Part shown: one piece after another, positions 35,101 through 50,100 of the stretch
Layout: each line of letters opens with the position of its first letter
Position numbering within the stretch: position 1 is the first letter of the stretch
Origin: Tanypteryx hageni
Taxonomy: Eukaryota > Arthropoda > Insecta > Odonata > Petaluridae
DNA: 64,000 nt
Reading direction: 5' to 3'
Assembly (NCBI GenBank): GCA_028673005.1
Contig: CM054116.1
Coordinates: 96,202,207-96,266,206 of the forward strand
The notes under the pieces: model-generated
What the model was told of the DNA's origin: nothing
Database searches by the model: none
Seen by the model: only the letters and a program-made list of their open reading frames with translations
Made by a program: the position numbers and the translations under genes

Positions 35101-38100
35101 GCAAAGCAGGATCCATCTATGCAGTCCTCGAAGACACTGCTTACATGAGTTTTGTACCACAGGCTACGTTCATCTACAAGCAAAAGGGACAAACCTATAC
35201 AAATTTAAGAATTTAAACAAAAGATTTCTACAGCTATGAGATGTCTTCTACTTCTAGTGAGATGAAATCTTTTCTCAAATACAAGAAACTTAATGCATGG
35301 TTACATGTTTCATCATATTTGTGTGTTGAAAAGAAATGATAAATATTCATACATTCTTTTTCAGATATTTCTTACATAATTTCATTGCTACAGTTAACAA
35401 TTTTGAGTACAATATACACTTGATCAAATCCACACTGATTATTGGTACATTTTTGTCAAAATAATATTTCTCAAATTCTATATAAGTATATACAAAATAC
35501 CATATTTACCGGAATCCAAGAAGAGGTTTTTTCCAAATTTCTTTCAACTCACAAAAATCCAGGGTTGCCTTAGATTCAAGTACCAAGTGGTATACCGTCA
35601 ATACATCGCGATCAATTCATTGCACGTCAAGTCATCACGAATCATTTCATCGCGAATCAATTCGTTACACGACAAATTTGTCACGCGTTAATACAATGCA
35701 CAACAACTCATAGCGAGTCAATTCATCGCACAACAAACTCATCGCTCGACAAATCCCCCGCGAGACAAATTGGAAGGCGAGACACCATGACTGGTGTACG
35801 GCAGGGAGGTGGGGAGGGTAGGGAGCAATGTATTGACGCTCAACGAATTTTTCATGCGACGAATTTTTTGTGCAATGAATTGACACACGACGAACTATCT
35901 GCGATGAGTTGTCGCAGAGACATAGGAAGTATAGCTACGCATTTAATTGATGTTTTTTTAAACAAATGAAACATAAGATAATTGTACTTACTAAAAAATT
36001 TTCATTTCAAACTTACCATCCAGATTTCAATTATTACAGTAATAATTTTAAAAAATACATTTAAAAAATTGTTTTTCTCAAATAAAAATTTGTAACACAG
36101 CATTTCAATTAATGAATGAACTAAAATACCTATACTGAATACGTGTATTTGTAATATACACCAAATACAGTCAGTGAGAAATTAGGTCATAAAATCTTTT
36201 TTCTGTTTTGAGTCTCTCTTGGATTTGGGTAAATACGGTATATGTAATGGAAAAGTTTATTCCAACTTAAAATATACAACAAAAGAACTGCCACCACAAA
36301 ATGTTGGCAAGTTGGAAAATAATCAAACAGATTTTCTATAGAATATGGAATATGTGAAAAAGGTTCATCAGATGTTGAACAAATATTGAAAGTCAAATGA
36401 TTGAATGTATAAATGCTTTGTTGAATGCCTAAGCAGCAGTGCTCCCACTGAGTATCTCAAAACTGTGTTGGATTATATGGAATGGTGAGGTAGGCTGATC
36501 TTATTCCTATAAGATAAAAACAGGACATTTCCCATGAACCAGAACACAAAAAATGGACAAGGCAACCAAGAAATTAGCTACAGTTACTTTTTTGCATGAA
36601 AGACATTAATTTGCCAATTTTAATGCATTGTTTCGAGTGATTTGAAAGACTTGAAAATGGTTGTTAGATTTTCTATGTTAAAATTAAAATTTAGAAACAC
36701 TTTTACTAAACACTACACAATAATTTTCATTTGAATTAACTTTTCAAAAAACGAGAAAAATTCTTATGTGATCTTTGATCATACAATAAAAACTTGAACT
36801 ACCATATTAACCCGAAAGGAAGACGAGGTTATTTCCATTTTTTTGATAAAAATTCTAAGCTAGTGGTGGTGGATTATGCTGAAGAAACTAGGCAACAATT
36901 GTGAGGATGGGAGGAAACATAATGTAATGGAGGTAAATGTGCTACAGTGGAAGCAAGCAACAGAAACATAAAGATGCTAACTCAACATAGAAATTATTTA
37001 CTGGACCCAAATGTCGATTTTATGAATTAGAAGATGAAACTGTAAAGTTTGTGAGTAGTCAAAGAATGGACGGAAAACCAGTGTCACAGAAAATCATTAA
37101 ACTGAAAGCTCATGAATTAGCATGATCACTATACATTTAATTTAGTTAATGGTTTCAGGTGCCACTTGGTGGAATATCATCATGTTGTAGAAATAAAGAG
37201 ACTTATTTGGTAACTCCACATAAACTTTTATTATATACAACCCAGGTTTCATTGCAATGTAACAACATCAAGTGAAATGAACTCAAAGCTGATAGCAATT
37301 TATAGTAATAGGTACAATGGGTGGGTGAGGGAGGGTGAGTTTGGGGAGGATAATGAAAGGGATGGTGGAGCAAGTGATCATTAGAGGAAAGGAGTGGATG
37401 TTTATGGGAAGGGGAAGGGGGAAATTGGTTGAGCTAAGTGAAGTCCAGTAAGTTGGGTAATGAGAAGACAATGGGGATATTGGGAGGAATAATTACAAAG
37501 AGTCATACAACCTCTCTCTTCGTCAAACATTTAATAGAACATGGGCACAACAGTGACTTTATTCCCAAAATCCTACATTACAAAAGAAAGGGACCCAGGC
37601 TTGATATTCTGGAACAACTGGAAATTATACAGTATGTGGTCTCAAAAAACTGCGAAGTCTAAAATGATATTTTGTATCCTTTTCATTCCTCACTTCTTGA
37701 CCTCCCATTAATCTAATTATTCCTCCCAATTAGACCCTCCAGATCCCTCCCTAGCTACCTCCCTGCACCCAAACTTATGTCTCACTCCATGAGGCAAATT
37801 CATCTGCTGAGGAACAGAGTTTTAATACTTTAATTCCTTTTACCAGCAGTGATGGCTTGTGACCTGTGATGTAGGTGAAGTGTTACAACATGTAAATTCA
37901 TAAAAACAACTTACCCTACTTCTTGTAGATCAGATCAATTCTCATATCTTTTAAGACACCGTAGCGGTCGATGATGTTATTGAAGAAAGGATGTTTATCC
38001 ACAAGTTTGCATAGAAGTTCTCTTTGTATTACGATATTAGCTAAAAACAATAATCTTGGTTGCGAAATAGCATTCCTTAAGTAATTTCTTATTCTTTTTA

Positions 38101-41100
38101 AACAGGAGAAACTTCTTCCTACTGTTATGCACATTACTTCTTGAATATTGAAGGGAACATTCTCCCGAGCTTAGCAGAGCATTTGATGGAAAATGTTTAG
38201 TGAATTCATTAAATTTTGATGTATCGGCCAGATACAGATACAGATGAGAGTTTGTCGACGTCTTGGAATAGTGTGTTGATTTCCATCAAAATTTTGTTCA
38301 TGATTTTGTAATGTAATACTTTATATTTCAGAAATACACCTTCATCGGATAAGTGATCATATTGTCTTTTTTTCTGTAAAGTGCATTTTCTTTTTTGCCT
38401 CAAAAATTTTCCATACAAAATTCTTCATTCCTTTTACTGCTGATTATGTTTTACGTACTTTTGATTTTCAACCTACAGTAATTAATATCCAAGAATTTCT
38501 TTTGTAACATATCAAATAGAATGTCAGTTGGATTAAAGATATTATGAAAAACAAGTGCCAATGCAGCAGCACATCACGCAATGAACAAACAAAATCAAAG
38601 ACAAACTCAACACTGAGGGGGACAAGAGAGGGAAGTGTGGCTCGAAGCCTATTTACGAGGCAGCGGATGATGTCACCCATTACCATAGCAGCCACCCTTC
38701 CTCACCTACCCTAGCATAGCACATCCAGTCCAGGAAGAAGTGCTTTCAGTCTGAGCTCTCAGCTCTTCACTTTGCTTGTAACGTGAGTTTACTCACAATC
38801 AGTTCTTGTCTGCATTTGGAATGTTATTTTAAACAGAGTTTTCACACTTTTGGCTTGCATTTGAATGAAAACGAATCAATTTAATGACACAATAAAGTAT
38901 TTGTATTATTTTTAAAAAATTAAGTTTTAGGTGAAGTGCCACTTCACCTAGTGAGCCGCCACTGCTTAGCAGTATAAAGCAGCACATGAACATAAAATGT
39001 GTCACATTTAGTCCTCATGCCACTACCATCCACTCCCCTCCTGCATCTAACTGCCATTCAGGTTGCATGCATAATCTCACAAAATTTCCTGAAATACAAT
39101 GTATTGATTTTGTTTCCAACTGAACTGCGCACATTATCTTAAAAATCGACGATGACAATCGATGTTTATTTTAATTCAATTTATTAGGCTTGGTAGTTTT
39201 CAAAATTTATATTACTTCAAAAGTTACCAATGATATCAACATTTATTTTTACTACAAATCAACTACAAATACTGACATTTCTTTTAATACATTTTATCGA
39301 TTTTTTATTTATATCTCAACTGTTGATGGCATAATTTTGTGAAATTGTTCCATAATATGACAAAACACTGCAACAGTGGAAATTATAGTGTTTTATTTAG
39401 TTTTTTATTTATAAACTGAATTCCTTTTAAGCAAATTTTAATAAAAGAGTAGTGTGTCCTCGATTAACATTGTTAATTTGTTCCAGAAAATAGCAATGTA
39501 GAGAGAAACAACATAAAATGAATCAATATTTCCCATAAGAACATGTTATATGATATAATTGGTTCTGAAACCTCGGGTTCAAAACCTCTTGAAACACAAA
39601 AAGGCGATATGTACTGCATTTTATGGAGCTTTATGGTACTACAGCAGACCCCTGACTTACGACCTAATTGCGCAATATTACAAATTGGGGTTTTGTTCCT
39701 GGAATCACATTTCACATCACAAAATACCAAAATTGACCACTAAATTTGAAGAAAACTGACAAAAAATTAAAAAGCTTTGCAAAAGAGATGTGTTTGCTTC
39801 AAGCATAGGCTGCAGACTGAGTCACTAATGTAACTAATGTAACTAATGTATGTTCCCAGCTGATTCACCTCTTGCCTACGCGTAATGGGTATCTAAGAGG
39901 TAGTGCAATGAATAGCTGGATAGCAAGGGAGAAGAGAAACCAGGTGCTCTTAACGAAGGACACCAAGGGGGCCAATGGCTTAACGCCCCTTTCGAAGGAT
40001 GGAACAGCTGAATTTGCACGGTCTTGAGACTGAGTCAGCTCAGACCGCGCATTCGCTATATCGGCCGTGCTATGACACTATGAGACCACGTGACATTGTG
40101 AGACCACTCACTTGTTCCTTTGGCAGAGAGGGTACGGCAATGATGGAACAGCCATCCAAACTGCGCAGCACAGCTATGTGAAGAGAAATTGCCTACCCGG
40201 CGATCGTCGGCAATATAGCATCTGCCACGTCCAATACATGCTATATGGCTCGCGTTTGGTGTGAGGCTACATAAGGAAATCTATTGTGGCAATTCAAAGA
40301 CACATCGCGTAGAAAGCTTGCTCGGGTGGCTTAGATTTCGGTGTGAGTTGGCCTTTAGGCAGTCGTATATACGAGTTTGGATGTGTGTGGATCTGTGGAT
40401 CTTATATACTTTAAGAGAGGACGTATGAGCGGGGGGTCGTAAGTCGGGGGTCTGCTGTACATATGATTTGAATGGCATCAGAAAATATATAAATCAAAAT
40501 AAAATTATTATTAACATAGAAATGGCATAAAATAAATAAATAGTATGACATGACTTCATTACAACATGCCCAAAATCAGAAAAGGCTATATTTCATAATA
40601 GTACATCTAGAAACAAGAGAAAAGAACTATATAATATCAATTTGGCAAAATGTAGCTGTATGACCTATAGAGAACGATGAGTTTTTACTAGAAAGTTTAT
40701 AGTGAATCATGAACACTTCTCTAAACGCGAGTTCATGAGTTGACATTGCTAGAAAAGAAATGCAACAAACCAATTATTTCTTGCAACAGTTACTGTATGA
40801 TTAATGAAAATCTAATAGTGATAGATAAAACATTTATTTTATTGTTTTTATTGAACTGCAAATTCCATTACGCCAAAAGAAGGATAACCACTCTGCCGAG
40901 CCATAGCTGATAAAAACCGTACATATTACCAATTTTTTTCAGTTAAGTCGCTAGGTTGGTCACTAAAAATTTCCTAGAGAATGAACAATAGTGCTCTTTG
41001 CAATTGAGTAAAAAAACCTGTTACATTAGGCCATACATTGTTTCATAACTTACATTTAATATCATCTAACTTGCGCAACGCGGTAAAAACAAAATTTTGG

Positions 41101-44100
41101 GACTTGAGCAAATATGGCAGTTATCTTATGGCAAAATCATTTCCGATTATGATGTTAGGTCAGTGTTATTCGAGCAAATTTTAACCATAGAAATATAGTC
41201 GACATGCATATATAATAAAGTAATTCGTGTTTTCCAATGAAAACTTTCTTCCCTCATTGATTAATCGTCACTTTATTTTGAATAAGCTCTCTTCCATTAT
41301 CCTTATGGCCAACAATACCACGATTCCTATAACTGATATCCACAGTTCCAGTGTTGTAATTAATTACTCAAAATTGCAAAAAAGAAAACAATAAAATAAG
41401 AGGCACATGAAAAGAATATTGTTTGTTTATGTTATATTCATTTTCATTGAAATGCATCATTTTTATATTACCTCAATATATATTTCTTTTTTAATATATA
41501 AAGGAATTTGTTCATATTTGCAACATTTCGTAAAGTAACTAATTGTTTTAACAAATAATTTGTTAATAACAATTTATTATTAACAAATTGCTATTAACAA
41601 TTAAAATAAATGTCAAAATATTTTAATCAAAAATTCTCATAAATTTTCTAGTAGAATAAATTCAAATCACTAATGAATTTGTTTTTATGCTAAGCAATAT
41701 TTAACAATCGATAAAGTGATGCAGCAGTAAAAGTTGGATTTGCATAAAATTTGTATTTCTACTAATTATAATTATATGCTTCTATATAGACAGTCTAGGT
41801 TTCTCCCAAAGAATTGAATCTATTTACAATAATGTATTAAAAATCTGTCAATTCACAATCTGTTATTAACAATTAATTTGTTAAATAACTAAATTTTTAA
41901 TGCTTTTTGAACCAAAGTGTTTCTTAATGTTTTCAGACGAATCAATTACAAATATGCTATTTGATATTGAGGAAAATAGAGAAAATGAATAAAGCTCATC
42001 TCAAAAATAATGTTTCTGCAAGGGATAGTGGAAAATATTTATTAGCCCTGGTAAAACAGATGTGCCAAAGAGGTAAATTCGGTAAATTCATCAGATGCAT
42101 CAAAGAAGAAGAATGGGTAAAAATTCCTGGTGTCTGAGTTCGCATGTTTGTGCAAAAAAATTTTATTGCACGTCTAAGAATTAGCAACCGTGCAGTGCAT
42201 ACATGCAACCCCACACTACACATGCAGGGTTTCACGACGAAGGTTCTCAATCTCAGAAAATTTGGCCTAAACGTCATCTGTTTGCACGAATGTGAACCTA
42301 AAGGACCAAGGAATACGAGAGACAGTTCAGGACAAAATAGCTCGTCACGCCCATAGAGAAAAATGAAAAAACCTTGATGATGAAAATAACAGTCGTGCCC
42401 AAATGATGGCCACTTTGCTCATGACGAGTATGATCGTCACGCCCAGTCAAGTGGTTAACAAATATAGCCTAATGAATGAGTAAAAGTTACTCATGGGTGT
42501 TCACTGGGGGGAGGGGAGGGGAGGGCAGTTGCCCTCCTCTGGATCAGGTCTGTGTTAAGAGCCACTGATGTCTGGGTAAGTCCGGAGATTAATGCGGTCA
42601 TTTTTCTGAAGTTAGGCAAACAGTTGGGGGCTCCCTGCAATATGCTTGAAACAAACCACCAAAATATTAAGTTTGCCAAACCCAACTGTGGGAGCTGGCC
42701 TATCCCCATGTCCCCTCCCTCCCCCTGAAAAAGTTCCAGCGGATGCCCATGATGTTACTTAAAAATTAACCCATTTTTATTTCATTAAACTAAACTTTTC
42801 AGATTATCTGTGCTTCTGTATTAGCCTTGCAACCTTCCCTCTCTGTTTGCCTGGTTAATCGAGAACATGCATTCACAATCAGAGATTCAAGTGCATTAAA
42901 ATTATGTCTGGAGGTGAGTGAATATTTGTACCTGAATCTGGCTGACTTTTCTCCACAAGAATTGAGTCTTCTAAATCTACAAACTTGAGGTGAACACCTT
43001 TCTCATCATCCATCACAGCCACATTGTCCGGAGAGATATCTGCCAGGTAAAGTCTGAACATTGAGTCACCATGGGTAAATCGATGGGCTGCTGTAAGAGC
43101 CTGAGATGCAAGCAAAGCCCTTTTGCTCCACGACATATTGTTGACGACAGCTGATAATGATTCCCCACAGTACTCTTCTGCAACCAATCGACCACATGCT
43201 CCAAGATATTCAGGAACAGGCCAGCCTCCTTGAGATGGAAACAACTGAAATGTAAAAAAAGATATCATCACATAAGGCAATTAGGTAATATAACAATACG
43301 AAACTAATCTCGCCCATTAAAGAGGAGGTATCAATTTTTAAAAAAATGTGATGAAAAATGCATATTATGCAAATTATGTGCAATTAGTAGCTTACTGCAA
43401 TAGTTAAATACTCCCGAGCAAATAGTGTCTCTTGATATCGAGGACAAATTTCATTTTATAAGTATAATTTTTAGAAACAGAATACGAGAAATGTATAATA
43501 TATACTAATTATAAACAAGAAGATGCTAAAAAGAACAATACATCAATAGTACACCAATATTTCATGACCTCAAGAGATTTGAGTGCATTTTTAAAAACTG
43601 ATATTATATCTTCTCACATATGCTATTAAAATATATTAATTCATCTGAGCAACGGCTTCAAGTAGAAAAACTAGCAGAGGTCAGAATCATTAAAAATGTA
43701 GTTATTCCAGAAAATATGGTATATAAGGCAAAAATTACATACTTGAGCCATATCAATCAATTTTGCATTGTCAGAAACAAAATACATATAGATGTTTTAT
43801 TTTAACTAATAACATTTCTTGGCTATGGCCTACAGATGCAATTTCAAGGAGGAAAAAAGCAAAAGTTTTATATCACCAGAAAGCCAATAATAAATAAAGA
43901 AAAATAGATCATAAAAAGACTAATACAAATAAATTTATCTATTACGATTTATTTCTTTCATCAGATTCTCCAGCTCACACCACTCAAGTAGATAAACTGC
44001 AGATATCATCATTAAGACTTTTGGTGGTGTAAAAAATTTAGATTTTTTAATTTGGGCAATTCAGTATTAAAATGTATTATTTCCTAAGAAATCTTGGCAA

Positions 44101-47100
44101 AACTATTAAGTTTTTATTAGATAAAGACATACATATTCAGATGATGATTACACAGAAATTAATACTAGACCTCATCATAAAAAACAATTGCTGTAACCAG
44201 AGTGAGCCATAGACAAAGTAAAGATTATACTGTTCCCAAATTATTACATCATTTCCATAGCGATCAAACTTCTTCCATATTCACTCAAACGAACACCTGT
44301 ATAACATTCATTGTCCATTATGATGATGATTTTAGAAATGTTTCAAGCACACACCCAATGTGTGACTCAGAAGTTTCCGGAGTGATTATTTTGTTGACTT
44401 CGTGGCAACAACAGACAGTGAAAAGAACTGGAAAACTTCTCCGAATTTTTTTCAACATGTATAAGCTCACATCCATGTGTTATAACTGATTTGTACTAGG
44501 CTAATTTTTCTTAATAAATATTTTTTGCTCTTGTAAAAATGAGATGAAAATTTACGAAAAAAAGATTTAACAAATTATATTTCAAAGCTTGGTTAAACCT
44601 CTAGGAAAATTTATGAGATGCTAAAAACAATTTACAGCAATGAGGTTACTTCAAGCCAAATCTAAAGTCTTCGGTAAAAAACTTCCAATTCCTCCATGCC
44701 AAAAAGGCAGGAATTTTAAAATCTAAGGTGAAGAGTCGATCAGTTTTTTCAATATTATAAGTATGTTTCATCCTTAAAGTTCAAATAGTAAAACACGCAT
44801 TCTATTTGAGAGAGACAGCTCAGGGGAAGAGGCTAAATGTTGGGTCAGATTGACAGTGACCATAGCTCAGTGCTCTCACAATAAGGCAATTTTTAGCAAA
44901 ACAGCCATAACTACTATGTTACCAGGGCTGTTGCCACAGGGAGGTCCAAAGGGTCTGGAGGCCCCGAAGACTCGGGGAACCTTCAATGTCAGCCTTCATA
45001 AGTCATTACTAAAATTCTTATTTTTTCCACCCACTAGCCTAGCCTAGCTTGACCATATGAAGTTAAACAATATTCCTCAAGATCCATCTGGATCCAATAG
45101 ATCCATATGGAAGATAAAAGGATCTTTTGTACTGTATTTATAAGGTATGAAAATAATAGAGGGAAGAAGTCTTAGGTCAGCAGTGTAGATGTGAATATGT
45201 ATGCCCAAATCTAGTTGGAGTGTAACACTTTAACCCTTTAACTTCTATGTTGGTAGTTTCCTTACCATGCTACTGGTGCTATAGGCTAAGACATTTAATA
45301 TGTTCCCCACTGCTGAATACTTTTTCCAAGCTTTCCGCTTTTAACTAAAAGATTTTTATCTACTTTTTCGTCAATTTTAAGGAAAAATAAAATATAATTG
45401 TAGAATCATTATTAATTTTACTGATTAGTTAATAATTATTTATTTAAAAATTAAAATATTGAATGTTTAATTGATTATAAACTTATACTTTTATCCTCAA
45501 TATATTTATAATATTATTTGGTACTTTGGTGTTTCATGGGCACCACCTCCGCAGCACTGCTAGGGGCAAGATATGGAACTGCAAGGCACTGAATGTGGCA
45601 AGATTTGGAATTATGTGGAGCAGTACTCCATAGGAACTCGGCTGGGTCAGGAAAGGGAAATTTGAACATGAACGAAAATTTTACTCATCCCCACCAGGTT
45701 GGGTAAGTTAGTGGAAGCATGTTTCATTCCTCCTCACGTTCACTGCGTTCAGAGGCATCTCCACACCTAAGTACCTATTTATTTATTTAGTTTTAAAAAC
45801 AGCATAGAGGCCCCATTAAATTGAAACATATAACTGTAACAAATAATATAACATTAAAATAAATAACTATAATAAATACAATGAGAATAATATAACAGCA
45901 AATGAAATGATCATAACAAAACAGCGCCAGAAATTAGGGAAATGTAGGATTATGTAGTAGGTAGTTGATTGCGGAAAGTGGGTGAGAAAATGTCAAGATT
46001 CAGAAGTGAAGCCAGTAAGGAATTATATGCAAATGGGAGGCGATAAGAGAGAGTGTTGGGAGACAGAAAGTCGAAATTTTGGTAAACGAAAAAGATTTTG
46101 AAGGCGAGTGGAGCAAGATGGAACACGAAGAGAAAAATGAGATGAAAGTAAAGGGGAGCAATAGAAACCATTGATGAGAGAATGAAGGTAATTACGATCA
46201 GTAATAAGTTGCCTATGAGAAAGGGAGGGAATGCTTAAATAGGGTTCTTTACCCCACATGCAATGTCGAACTATGGCATAGAAGAGCTTTAGTATAGAGT
46301 CGAGCCATTTTATGTTTGAAGGAGCAACAGTGGACCAAATAGGAGAGCAGTAATTTAGTATGGGAGAAACACAGCCATTAAAGAATGTCTTAAGAGCTAA
46401 TGAATTGGAAATTTCACTGAAACTGTAGAGAACACTAAGTAAAGACATCACTTTTGCAGAAATCGTCTCGATGTTGGAAAAAACTTAATTTAGCATCAAA
46501 AATCACTCCCAGATCTTTATGGGATTGAACTATAGGAATGAGTTTACCTGGTAAACTGTATGAGGAAGGGAAAGAGTGAGGATTTAAGGTTAAAGGATAA
46601 ATGTTTGCTTTTAGACGGATTTATTTTAAGTCTCCACTGGAAGCACCACTCCGTCAATGAGTTAAGTGCAGCTTGGAGACTTCATCTTCATCGGAGTCAA
46701 CCCTTTCAAAAATTTTAATCGTCAGTGTATAAAAGAATTTGGCAATCATGTGGCGCAATAACCTCGACTAAATCATCTATGTAAAGATTAAATAATAGAT
46801 GTCCCAGGACGCTACCCTGGGGCACACTGGACAAGACTGGAGTAGTGGATGAGGAGTGGCCATTAAGTACAACACACTGTGTTCGGGAATAGAGATAATT
46901 TTCCTGAAGAGAGAGAAGAGGGCCATGTACGTTAAATCTATTGCTTAATTTATGAAGAAGTCTATGGTCAACTGTATCCAATGCCTTAGCCAGGTCAATA
47001 TAGCATACATCAACCTGGGATCTTTGTTCAAAGGCCAGAATAATTTCATGGTGTATGACTGTACGATTCGTTAAACAAAAGCTCCCAGATAGAAAACTAT

Positions 47101-50100
47101 GTTGTTGAGGAGAAATGTAAGGATATGTGAAAGAGAGCAAATGCCTAAGTATTATCTTTTCAAACATGGTGGATAATAGAGGGAGGATTGAGATTAGTTG
47201 ATAGTTTGTGACATCTGCTCTGCTTCCACTTATAAAATGGGTGTTACATTGGCTGACTTCCATGTGGCAGGGAAACGTACACTGAACAGCCACTTGTTAA
47301 TGAAATGTTAATGAAATACACAAAACCTCCAAAGTATTTTTTTAAAAGACAGAACTTATTCCATTGGAGCAAGAAGATTTATTTTTATCCAGGAAGCAAG
47401 TATCTGATCTCAGAAAAAGATGTGGAAATACTGGATAAGGAATCCGAAGAAATTGATGCAATAGAAGGAAGGGAATCAGTAGTAGAGGTAGCCGGGGAGA
47501 AATTGGAGGAAAAATAATCACTGAAAATATGCAGGCGATCATTACCTTGAGTAACAATATTTTGATATTTTACAAGATTAGGTATCTGTGATGTTCACCG
47601 CCTAGAGTTTACAAGTTACCAAAAACGTTTAGAATATGATTTCACTTCATCTCTAATACCCTCTACATAGTTTTTATAATCTCTTCTTAATAAAAATTTA
47701 CAGTGTCTCCTTATGTTATTCAAGTTTGTTTTGGTGTACTGGTTCAGATTGCTCTTATACAGAGCCCAGCATGCACGTTTGTTTCTCATACAAAGCACTG
47801 CTTCACCAGATATCCACGGAAGTCTTTTCTTTGTTAATTTCTTAGAAGGGACACAATCAGCAATTACTGCTTCGATAGCATCGTAGAAAATGGCAACAGA
47901 GTCTTCCAGGGACCCGTAGAGGAGAGCATCCCACGGCAGGAGTGTAATGTAATTTGTAAATTCCACTTTTTTCCAAATTTTTAATTTTGTCTTTAGTACG
48001 GCATAAAAGGTTTTTTAAGTTCGATCTATTATAAAAAGCGGCTCTAATTTTATTTTTTGGAATTAATCTGTTAATTTTAAGGGATATATTACCAAGGAAA
48101 TTGTGGAGATTGTACTGCTGTTTATATAGGACAAACGGGACGAAAATTCAAAGAAAGAATCAAAGAACATCATTCCTGCTTCATAAACAGTAAAACAACC
48201 TCTCTCTTCGCCATACATCTTTTAGAACATGGACACAACAGCGACTTTCTTCCAAAAATCCAGCATTATGAAAGAAATAGACCCAGGCTTGATATTCTGG
48301 AACAATTTGAAATTATACAGTGTGTGGCTTCAAAAAACTGTGAAGTTTTAAATGGTATTTTGTATCCTTTTCATTCTCCACTTCTCGACCTCCCACTAAT
48401 CTAATTATTCCTACCAATTATCCCCACTGTCTTCTCATTATCCAACTTACTGGACATCACTAAGCTCAACCGTTTTCTCCCTCTCCCCTTCCCACAAACA
48501 TACATTCACTCCTTTCCTCCAATGGTGTTCACTCCACAATTCCTTTCTTTATTCTCCCCAACACACCCTCCCCCACCCAACCATTGTACCCATTACTATA
48601 AATTGCTGCCGGCTTTGAATTGATTCACTTGACGATGCTGCATTGCAATGAAACCTAGGTCGTTTTAAATAAATTTATGTGGAATTACAACAAGTCTGTT
48701 TATTTTACATTATGAAGAAATTCCACCAAGTGATGCCTGAAACCATTAACTATAACATATTAAATAGTGAATTTCTTCATTTATATAAACATTTTCAAAG
48801 TGAATGTACAGTGATTTTTAGCATGGATGTTTAAGTGGGGACCATTTAAAATTTTTGTGGGGGCCCAGTATTTGTAGTTACGCCACTGACCACTCCACTG
48901 TAATCAACCAACTTGGTCCCATATTACTTCCTCTAATTCCACAAGTTCAAGACTTCTTTGAAAGGGTGACATTTGAATCAATGAAACAAATTGATCAAAA
49001 TATGCACCAACCCTGAGGAACATTCCAAAAATAAGCCTTATAAAATGTTTCCAGTCATGGCAACACGATTGAGGGAAGAGCATGGCTCAGCAAGATGACT
49101 AATTTGAAGGGAACTATGGTATGTTCTTAACATTTTATAGCTGGGATCATCAATCTGAGAACTTCTGAGTCACACCTCATAAATATAGGCGAAAACCCCT
49201 ACATAAGATTGTTTGGCTAATTGAGTTTATGCCGATATCTGTAAAAACGTCTCCAAGTTTGTAAAAACAATAAAATGAAATAGAAAAATTCTGAATAAAT
49301 GAACTGTCTAATTTACCTGAAGAATAATTGGCTCTGGGTTAAGATTAATAAGGGACCATATGTGTAGAAGGGCAGCAATACCTCCATTTTTCACATCAAA
49401 ATCTGAATTGACAGAAATTCTGTTAAAGAGTTGCATCAGAACATGACTCTGATGACTGCTGCTATTCTCTGAAGGCTTGGAACACAACATCAGCTTAACT
49501 TCAGGAGCTGAAAGCATTTAATTTTTATATTATTCATTTCACAGGTTGCTGTTTTGAGAACTGAACATGCACATTCATGAAACAATTGATTTACAAAATA
49601 AAAGTTTCTAATATGGATAATAGCAGTAATTGGTTAAGACTAATTTTTGGAAATAATGAGAACCAAAAAAGTGCAAGGTACTTAACAATTTCAGAAATGA
49701 TATTTACACAGCTGTTTAATTGCCAGTTACATTTTATTTGCATTTTCCAAGTAATTAAAAAAAGAATAACATGCTACATTAAAATCATATTAAATTAATT
49801 TTAAATTTTCTTGGCTTTTTCAACCTACAACAGCCCTATCACTCAAATACACATTGCAATCATTTCAAATAGGCTTAAACCATGAGTTTTACAGTGAAGC
49901 TTGAAGGAACCAAAACCAAATACAGTATTTTGTTTTTATCCTCTTTTCAGGTTACTGTACATGTAAATAGAATTTCATTTAAAAAAGATTATTTTATGAT
50001 GACTTGACTATTCTCTCTCATAGAAAATTAAAAAACCTGTTCCACGTAAGAGAGAAATATGGACTATTAAGTTTCCAAAAAATAAGTGATTTCGGTTTAA

